Origin: Melieria omissa
Taxonomy: Eukaryota > Arthropoda > Insecta > Diptera > Ulidiidae
Reading direction: 5' to 3'
NCBI GenBank assembly: GCA_963971225.1
Contig: OZ020269.1
Span: 17,351,921-17,415,920, forward strand
Length of the DNA stretch: 64,000 nt
The notes beneath the pieces were generated by a model that saw only the letters and a program-made list of their open reading frames with translations, searched no databases and was not told the DNA's origin. Position 1 is the stretch's first letter. Each line of letters starts with the position of its first letter. The translations under genes and the position numbers were made by a program. Positions 56,315 to 64,000 of this stretch are shown piece after piece.

Positions 56315-59300
56315 ATGTCGGCTGCAAATATTCACAGAAGTGAAAGGCGTATCGTGTATATCCTTACAGGTAGGTAGTGTCATACATAAAGTTGTATGGA
56401 AGTTGGTTGAATGGATCAAGTTTTTCTGTAATTGAAAAAGAAGAGAATCAAATTTTTCTGTGATTGAAAAAAAGATAATTATGTGCAATGTGATAAATTA
56501 AAAAAGGGAATTGATGTACAGTGCAGCGATTTCACGCAAGCAAAAAACAAATATTTAACAAATATATTTAAATATTTAAATATATAAAAAATAAATAAAT
56601 TTAAATATATAAAAAATATTGAATTATATAAAAAATATATTTCAATATTGGGAAAAATTTAGAAAACAAATATTGAACCAATTTATGTGTGCAGTTGTTT
56701 GGTTCTAAAACGTCATGGAATGTAATCCAATGATAAACTAAACATCGCTTGAAAAGTGTAACGTTTTTTATGCAATTTAGTTGCTAGGTGTTTAAAAACT
56801 TAAATGCAAACTTTGTAAAAAAATAAAATTTAGTTCATAATGCTATACTAAGTAGTGGAAATATTTGTGTTGGAAACTTTTGTTTTGTTTGATACTCATC
56901 ATTGCAGTATATTTGACGATACATTTGAATTAGTGTAAAAATTTGTGAGGTTTTTCTGCAAGAAATTCCTGCTATCAGAAATCACTACTATCCCTTCTTA
57001 TTAAAAGAGTTCCCAGAGTGCTTAAACTAATAAAATGCCTCAACTTAGTGGGTTAAACCAGGCTTGCACAAAAGATCTACACTGGTCGCAGTGCCTAATA
57101 GTCTCAAAATAATAATATTGCAAGTTTAATGTTGTAAAGTTCGTTGTGGAAAGAATGGTTAGAAAACGTATAGGAAGAATTGCGAGAGGACTAACTCCGA
57201 AGGGCCGTGATCACGGGTTACTGGCCAATTGGTCTACACGCGACGAGATTGGGAATCCCCCACAACCCTTTTTGCAGAAGCTGCAGGGAAATCAACGAGA
57301 GGGAAACACTCGAACACTTCCTCTGCGGCTGTCCTGCCTTAGCTTTTAAAAGACTAAATTCCTTGGGAACAGTCTGATTAGCTCTCTAGCTGATCTGTTT
57401 CAGACAAGACTGAAATGTATCAAGTCCTATTTGGACGATGCGGGTTCGATTTAAGGCCCAGTATTTTCTCCCACGCAGGGAAGAGCCAGTCGAGGAGGCG
57501 ACAACAAAACGGCACATCGTGCTACTTGAGTTTGCTCAGTGAGCACGCAGTCGCTGCTACCTACCTACCTAACTCCGAAGGGGGCAAATGAGAAGCTGCA
57601 TTTCCATGAGGCTCCTCGATGAAATTGAACGTTTTTTATCCCTTGGTGAAAAGTTTATATAGCTGTGGATTCAAATCACTAGAACACAACAAAACTATAT
57701 CAAGAAAATCCAAATTTTTCCTTTCAAACACAACCTTTCACAAAGTCGCTGAAGCGTAATTAATTGCCACGAATAATTTTTAAACAATCTTTTTAAGGCG
57801 TTCGGTCGTTATGTAAAACTAGAAGATCAGAAAGTTGTCGCTTTACTGAGCCTTTTTGCTATGAATATAAAAAGATATTTAGTGCAAATGCCAATCGGTT
57901 ATTAAGTATTTTTACAAGTATAACCAAAAGGTAATGATTACGAAGAAATATTATAAAAGTCTGATGAAGTAGTGAAATTTAAAATGAGGTCAAATATTTA
58001 AGAAGCAGAGAAACTTCATGTATGACTTGAAGATTTATCGAACAAATAATACCCTTAAAACGTGGCTGGAGACTTCAGCTTTCAAAAATGGGGCCAATCT
58101 CAGCTATTAAGTTCCACCTGCCTTCCCTCCTGGACCTATTCCTCCTACCTTTCTTCCTACCTGATTCTCCCCCTGGACCTATACCTCCTACCTTTCTTCC
58201 TACCTTCTTCTCCCCCTGGACCTATTCCTCCTACCTTTCTTCCTACCTGCTTCTCCCCCTCGACCTATTCCTCCTACCTTTCTTCCTACCTAGAACCCCA
58301 CGACAGTAAAACTTGCAAATTATTAAAATTTATTGATTTTAATATGATGACTTTCGGCAACCTTTTTCTTCATATTGAAGTAATGAAGAAGTACTCCCCG
58401 CAAAAACACTTTATTCGGCACAAAATTCGACATTTTCAGAGTAAAAAAAGTATTGTTGTTTACGCTTCAGCTAAATGACACATACTGATTCTGAAACTAT
58501 ATGACAATAGCTTTCCAACACATATTTGGAAAGGTGAATCACTGTTCACAAAATCAAGTTACGCCGTCTGTTAGAAAACCGCATGAATTAACCGGTACCC
58601 CTATTATTAAAATAACGTCGCCGAGAAAACGATTGTCGCATGTGCTATGACATTTATTGGAACATACGACATTCATTTTCTGCAGCGACGATAAGTTCAA
58701 GTGACCAACAGTTTTAACACTAGAAAGAGCAATGCGATAATTTTGATGATTTTTCATTTTTAAATATGTTTACTTTTTTTTAGTATTTCTATCAACTTTT
58801 GCTTTGATGACTTTTATTTTTTATTTTGAATAATTTTAATTTTTTTCAAATTTATTTAGTAAAAAATTAGCCAAAAGTACACATCGGATACTTTTTGAGA
58901 TATAAACGAATAAAATGTGTAGTCTTTGAGAATACGGAAAACTCGTGGTCTTTCTAGCGTTAGGCAACATTTCAAATAGCGACTTGGAAGCATTTTCGTA
59001 AGATCCAATAAAACAAAACAAAACAAACAAAAAAATAAAAAAAATTTAAAATATATAAAAAAATTTCTATTACAAATTTTAGTAACTACAGTTTTAGGAC
59101 CCACTATTTTAGGCACTATTCGGAATGGCAGATTAGTATAACTTTTCTATACAAAAATATTTTACCTTTAGCGGTACTTTCTGTTGAAAAAAGCAGTAAA
59201 AGCCTTAAAAAAGATGAAGAAGAAAAAAAGATTATTATTTTACGTATTTTATTAGAAAGGTTCAAACCATTACAGCTGATTATTATTTGTTGATTGATTA

Positions 59301-62040
59301 TTTTTTCGTATTTTATTGGGAATATTCAAACCATTACTCAATCTCAATCAAACTCTCAATCCAACTCATTCATCTCTGAACCACGACACATGATGCAGTT
59401 TTTCGTCAATTAGAAAAAACAGGCCTATAACTTAAGGGGTTCAGGGATTAAGGGGTTAACTATAGTGGTTTTCTTTAAGATGTCAGTATTAAACAATACA
59501 CAACAAAGTTTTCTCCCTTCTTAAAGTCTTCTGTTTGAAAAACATTCTTTTTCAGGCTCTACGACAGGTTGAGTCATCATGAAAGATGATTTATCTAAGC
59601 AAGTTTCGATCAATGCCTAGAAAATATCTTGAGAAAACGTTGCAGGAGAACGAATTTATCGTTTGGACTGTTCATCTTTTTGGTTAGAAAACGAATCAAT
59701 AAACAAATTTAGAGGAACATTTAGAAAAACCCAAACCGATCAATACGTTATCTCATAATCAAAAACCCATCTAAAGAAAAGGACTTACAAGAATAATTAA
59801 TTTGCAACAATCCAACATCCTGCGCAAAAATTAAGATACTTGAAGTTTTAAAAAATTTAGACGAAAATTTATAAAAAAAAAAAACAAACCAATCAGTATG
59901 TTTTCTTGCAATCAGTAGTCCCAGCTAAAGAAAATGCCTTACGAGTACAATTTATATCCAACATTCTGACCAAAAATTAAGATACTTGAAAATGGGATAC
60001 GAAATTAGGCATAAAAAGGATAAAAAATAGGAATCAACAGTTGGGGTTATTGTTGCAGTTGCCATAATGAGAAGGGGAAAGGGACTATTCGTTACCTTGT
60101 CAGCCACTGCCAGGCTCTTTTTAGACGAAGATAAAAATCGTTAGGCTCTCCCTTCTTCGATAACTGGAATTAACTTAGTTCAGTTCAAATTGACTCTCTC
60201 TCTCTCTAGAAGAAGATGGATATCTTAAGGCTCTCCCTTCTTCGATAACTTGAATGAACTTAGTTCAATTCAAATTGGCTTGTTTGGGCTCTTCGACTTA
60301 GAGTAACTCAGTCCCGCTCCATGTAGTATTACAACCGGCCCATTTCGCGGCCTTAGTAGTGTCTTAGATTAGATTCGATTTATTGGGGGATTAATTGCAC
60401 TGAAACCATTACTGATCTATTGTGCCCCTACAGATTGGTAGAGAACATTTCCTAGATCCACGAACCTAAAGAAACTTAGTAATCCACGGGGTCCAGGTGC
60501 CTGACATTCGCCTCTGCAAACCAGTATTGGCCCAGATATTGCCTCCTTATACGAAAGACTGCTTCATTATGCACATGCGCATTATGATGTGCTCCGGCGT
60601 TTCCTCTACTTATTTGATCTTTACTGTTGTCCAATTAGAAGTCTGGTAATCTGTATCAGCTGGTTTTTTCTTAGCCTGAGGCACTCCTCGCTTCTTTTTG
60701 GGTTATATCCCATAATGAAGATTCTGGATTGTCTAAGACCAGGGGCACTGTACCCGTGTGTGTGTTTGTCTTACGGCAAGTCCCATGCCCAGATAGCCAT
60801 TTTAGCCTAACCCAATCTATACGCCTTGTAGAAACATTGGCTTGACTACAAACGTTACTTTTCGAGTTTACATTGAACTTTGTTATTGTTGCTGTGCTTA
60901 ATATGCATATTCATTATACATACGTTCATAACTGAATATACAGCTATACATATACCTGACATTTGAAAGCTTGTCACATTGTATCTACAGGGACTTTACA
61001 CCTCCATGACACTTCCAGCTTAATAGAATTTGCTGTTGAATATTGTTGCTACCTGGCTAAAAGTCATTAGTCTCTTGAAATGCGTAATTTGCATGTCAAT
61101 TACATTGTAGCACTTACGTATCACAATTTCTAGCAAAGTAAATGATTGATTTTGGTCCCCAATTCACCAATACACGCACATAATTGTGAAATGGTTGCTA
61201 ACCGATCATGAATCAAAATTACTTGTCACCACTGTCTGTTGCCATCAATGTGGGTTTAGTCGGCACTGATAAGAATCCTTAGCCACGAGTGTTGCACACA
61301 CACCGCTGTCAAGTGGTGGATAATATATATTATGCTCGTATTAATAGTTTATGATTATTCCACCACACTCGAGGTTTGATTGCGGATATATAATCCGCAG
61401 TTATGGGCACCACACCTTCTCCAGTGTCGATACAAGTATTTTTAGTAGTGCGACACTTTGTATTGCGTCGTTGTGCCGTTGGTGTCTGTCTGTGCGAATT
61501 TGGTCGTCAAGCCTTTGTTTACCTCGTTATCTGCTGTCAATAGTTTGTTGTTTTTGCAAATAAAAATAGAATGAATTATAAGCCGGCTGTCGCGTCACAA
61601 AGCAGCGCCACTGCACCATAAAATTTTGCCCATTTTATTGGGTGCGTGTGTCGCTGCTATCGGTTACCAACGTGTAGTCGCTTTTTACTCACCTTTTGTC
61701 GATTTTTTAAAATATACTCACCACTCTCTGTTGCCTTATCAATTTTGTGCCCATTTGCAGTATGCACGCTCTGAGTTTTTCGCAGTTTTCTTATATTGAT
61801 TAACCATATCTGATATGATTTCAGTGCTAACCATACTGCTGCAGCGAACACACGGCCAATCGTATCTTCTGACTTTGGGACAAAACCACAGAAACTTCTA
61901 CGGCGAAGAGAATTCGCACGAAACGCATCCGGGTCCGCCATTGTACGGACGTCTGAACTACACGCAAACGCCCAGCGTTGTTGTGGATCCACATGAGGAA
62001 TTCGAGGATAACAACACAACAATCATTGTGATTAAAAGCA
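56315..62040 (+). CDS. 5' exons of a secreted or membrane protein (partial, runs off the window)
   Basis: Exon 1 is 56315-56369 and exon 2 is 61825-62040; the 5,455-base intron is in phase 1, and exon 2 ends in phase 1 at a canonical AG|GTAAGT-like donor (AAAAGCA|GTAAGT). The join gives MSAANIHRSERRIVYILTV followed by LTILLQRTHGQS: a signal peptide whose hydrophobic core is cut by the intron, with cleavage probably after Gly-Gln or Ser. The mature start is hydrophilic, with NYT and NNTT N-glycosylation sites and an acidic DPHEEFEDNN stretch. Phase-1 introns and glycosylation sites fit an extracellular domain protein. At least 90 residues are visible. I do not recognise the family. Confidence 0.68.
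57140..57480 (+). pseudogene. LINE C-terminal zinc-finger fragment
   Basis: In one plus-strand frame the sequence reads ATRLGIPHNPFCRSCREINE followed by RETLEHFLCGCPALAFKRL, the CCHC finger that ends LOA/Jockey-type LINE proteins. It is followed by LADLFQTRLKCIKSYLDDAG in another frame. It sits inside the first intron of the gene at 56315. Confidence 0.65.
58129..58300. repeat. 43-bp minisatellite, four units
   Basis: A unit beginning CCTGGACCTATTCCTCCTAC starts at 58129, 58172, 58215 and 58258, with few differences. Because 43 is not a multiple of three, the Pro/Leu/Phe-rich open frames across it cannot repeat a peptide and are not genes. Confidence 0.9.
58616..58690. repeat. Short imperfect hairpin element, copy 2
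   Basis: Arms CGTCGCCGAGAAAACGATTG... and ...CATTTTCTGCAGCGACG are near-complements around an ~18-base loop. The arms match those of the element at 305-380 but the loop is unrelated. It sits 28 bases upstream of the TTAA-flanked MITE at 58718. Confidence 0.7.
58718..58959. mobile_element. piggyBac-like MITE, second copy of the family at 2272
   Basis: It starts CACTAGAAAGAGC after TTAA (58714-58717) and ends GGTCTTTCTAGCG before TTAG, so one target copy has mutated. Subterminal sequence (GATATAAACG, ACATCGGATA, TAGTATTTCTATCAACTTTTG) resembles the 2272-2589 element in inverse orientation. Non-coding, 242 bp. Confidence 0.68.
59720..60000. repeat. Diverged local duplication
   Basis: The words CATCTAAAGAAAA...TTAC, CCAACATYCTG and AAAAATTAAGATACTTGAA occur twice in the same order about 150 bases apart. 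It is an old tandem duplication in intronic DNA. Confidence 0.55.
60121..60290. repeat. 85-bp tandem duplication
   Basis: AGGCTCTCCCTTCTTCGATA starts at 60143 and again at 60228, followed in both by AACTTAGTTCARTTCAAATTG. A (CT)n run separates the units. Confidence 0.8.
60360..60840 (-). pseudogene. LINE C-terminal fragment, family copy 2
   Basis: On the minus strand the frames read ETPEHIIMRMC, then RRQYLGQYWFAEANVRHLDP, preceded by a stretch like LRKNQLIQITRLLIGQ. The same three blocks occur in order at 29050-29330 on the plus strand (TPQHIILHFDAVC, RRQHVGQHWPAEENVKHLSP, LGKNQLGKVSGLLTG). The similarity continues into the non-coding tail (GGGGCMRCAATAGATCA). Both are decayed copies of one LINE family. 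This one lies in the first intron of the gene at 56315. Confidence 0.65.
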
Positions 62041-62495
62041 GTAAGTGAAAAATTTGCTATTTTGAAAGACTTTAACGATTTTTTGAGAGGTGGAAGAGTT
62101 CAAAAATATTCACACTCTGTTGGTTATATTACAAAATCTGTTAACAAACAACGAATCACTGTACTCACCTGTCTTATTTAAAGATCGAATGATTGCTTAA
62201 CATTGCTGGAAAATATTTGTTGTTCAACAGAAAGTAAACGCAAACAGAAGATTTTGTTGATGTATTGCGATTTTTTCAACACCCACTTGAGAGTGAAATT
62301 TCTGTGTAAAAAATACTGCATTTCATACGCCTTTATTAATCAGCGCGTCGAATGAAAGCGGCCAACTCACTCTGTCGTAATAAATGCGCTTATCAATAGC
62401 CGATGTTACAATTGTTATCACAGTATATATTTATGGTGACCACTTGTCTCGAATTTTTCCGAAAACAACAAAATAAAAAACGTTCGAAGCGTTTT

Positions 62496-62551
62496 CTTGA
62501 TTGTTATTAATGGATTTAAAGTTGTTCAACTTTAAACCCATTAATAATCAT
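62496..62551. repeat. Near-perfect palindrome beside the minisatellite
   Basis: TGATTGTTATTAATGGATTT... is followed by its complement, ...AAACCCATTAATAATCA, with stems of about 24 bases and almost no loop (centre near GTTGTTCAAC). It immediately precedes the first minisatellite unit. Confidence 0.75.
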
Positions 62552-62570
62552 AATTTTCATACAAAATTGT

Positions 62571-63490
62571 AACCCTTGGTTCACCCATTTAAGTACTAAT
62601 TTTCCAAAAAATTAGGAACACGTATCGAATTATTCCTCGCTAAGAGTACTTCCACCAAGTTTGAAGTCAACAAGAGTAAACAATCATATTTCTTCATACA
62701 AACTTTTAACCCTTGTTTGGCCCCTTTAAGTTTTGTTTAAAACAAAAATTAGAAACACGAATCGAATTATTCCTCCCTAAGAATACTTTCACCAAGTTTG
62801 AAATCAAAAGGCGTAAAAACCACATTTCTTCATACAAACTGTTAACCCTTGGTACGCCCCTTTAAGTTTTGATTAAAACAAATGAGAAACACGAATTGAA
62901 TTATTTCTCCCTAAGAATACTTTCACCAAGTTTGAAGTCAAAAAGCGTAAAAAATCATATTTCTCATACTAACTTTTAAACCTTGGTTCGCCCCTTTAAG
63001 TTTTGATTTTCGAAAAGACGTATCGAAGTTTTTCTCACCAAGAGAACTTTCTCCAAATTTGGAGTCAAACGGCACACGAAATCATATTTCTTCATACAAA
63101 CTTTTTATTCTTGGTTCACCTCTTTAAGTTTTGATTTGCAACAAAATTAGTAACACGTTCACTTTCACCAAGTCAACAGGCGTAAAAAATCATATTTTTT
63201 CGTAAAAAATTTTAACCCTTGGTTCACCTCTTTAAGTTTTGATTTTCCAAAAAATGAGAAACACATATCGAATTATTGTTCACCAAGAGTTCTTTCATCA
63301 AATTTGAGGTCAACAGGCGTAAAACAAATCATATTTCTTCATACAAACTTTTAACCCTTGTTTGGGCCCTTAAAGATTTGATTTTCAAAAAAATTAAAAC
63401 ACGTGTCGAATTATTTCTCACCAAGAGTTCTTTTACCAAGTTTGAAGTCAAAAGGCGTAAAAATCACATTTCATCACAAAAATCCTGTCT
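62571..63490. repeat. Minisatellite of seven ~107-139-bp units
   Basis: Units beginning AACCCTTGGTTCRCCYCTTT start near 62571, 62708, 62844, 62978, 63107, 63214 and 63353. Each contains CACCAAGTTTGAAGTCAA and AATCATATTTCTTCATACAA. One unit is shortened to ~107 bases. Divergence between units is appreciable, so the array is not brand new. It lies within the intron after exon 2 of the partial gene. Confidence 0.88.
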
Positions 63491-64000
63491 TACTAATACT
63501 AATACTAATACTAATACTAATACTAATACTAATACTAATACTAATACTAATACTAATACTAATACTAATACTAATACTAATACTAATACTAATACTAATA
63601 CTAATACTAATACTAATACTAATACTAATATTAATACTAATACTAATACTAATACTAATACTAATACTAATACTAATACTAATACTAATATTAATACTAA
63701 TACTAATACTAATACTAATACTAATACTAATACTAATACTAATACTAATACTAATACTAATACTAATACTAATACTAATACTAATACTAATACTAATACT
63801 AATACTAATACTAATACTAATACTAATACTAATACTAATACTAATACTAATACTAATACTAATACTAATACTAATACTAATACTAATACTAATACTAATA
63901 CTAATACTAATACTAATACTAATACTAATACTAATACTAATACTAATACTAATACTAATACTAATACTAATACTAATACTAATACTAATACTAATACTAA
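63491..64000. repeat. Hexanucleotide array (ACTAAT)n reaching the window edge
   Basis: About 85 copies of ACTAAT follow without break to base 64000. Two identical single-base variants (ATTAAT) occur 60 bases apart at about 63630 and 63690, which points to duplication of a 10-unit block. The true length is unknown because the array continues past the window. Confidence 0.95.

Noticed and set aside
58062..58478. 138-codon Pro/Leu-rich frame
   Set aside because: Built across a 43-bp minisatellite whose unit is not a multiple of three.
62571..64000. CRISPR-like regular repeats
   Set aside because: Units are contiguous with no unique spacers and the context is an insect intron; they are minisatellite and microsatellite arrays.

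Overview
This is a stretch of an insect nuclear genome, almost certainly from a higher (brachyceran) fly. The genes have short dipteran-type introns and CAAAATG-like start contexts, intergenic DNA is AT-rich, and the protein families are those of flies (a tandem entomoglyceroporin cluster and SLC25A35-type carriers). A tephritid fruit fly is my best guess, but that is inference, not something the sequence proves.

Layout. Bases 1-24,000 hold no complete host gene that I can support. They are a transposon graveyard: at least six copies of one tRNA-derived SINE family (one intact, with a 13-bp target-site duplication), a deleted mariner, several terminal-inverted-repeat MITEs, a fragment of a CR1/Jockey-like LINE and a 3.7-kb degenerate R1-like LINE. 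Two short candidate first exons near 17.1 and 17.9 kb may belong to the first aquaporin gene. Bases 24,108-35,509 carry five tandem, same-strand aquaporin genes of the insect glyceroporin (Eglp) type. All share one phase-0 intron, but they differ in their NPA boxes and selectivity-filter residues. LINE fragments, a second SINE family and an expanded, duplicated AT-rich microsatellite have pushed the later genes apart. Bases 35,510-40,400 are intergenic with four MITEs. Bases 40,529-44,894 hold two tandem mitochondrial carrier genes (SLC25A34/35 type) with identical intron positions. A 70-codon reading frame of unknown function lies on the minus strand at 45,249-45,461. A three-exon gene at 46,792-48,675 encodes a single-pass membrane protein with a CUB-like ectodomain and a cytoplasmic PPxY motif; its second intron contains a 509-bp MITE. 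Bases 48,676-56,300 are intergenic with a minus-strand LINE. From 56,315 the first two coding exons of a secreted or membrane protein are visible, with the signal peptide split by a 5.5-kb intron; this gene runs off the right edge. The window ends in a ~135-bp minisatellite followed by a hexanucleotide array that reaches the last base.

How it fits together. The aquaporins predict polyol, urea or water conductance at cell membranes, and the two carriers predict mitochondrial dicarboxylate-type transport. There is no direct sign that the two groups share a pathway; both look like independent local gene-duplication clusters. The most informative findings are the stepwise divergence of the pore signatures across the aquaporin array, possible alternative N-termini of the first aquaporin made from exons 6-7 kb upstream, and several repeat families (SINEs, TTAA- and TA-flanked MITEs, a small hairpin element) whose boundaries can be read directly.
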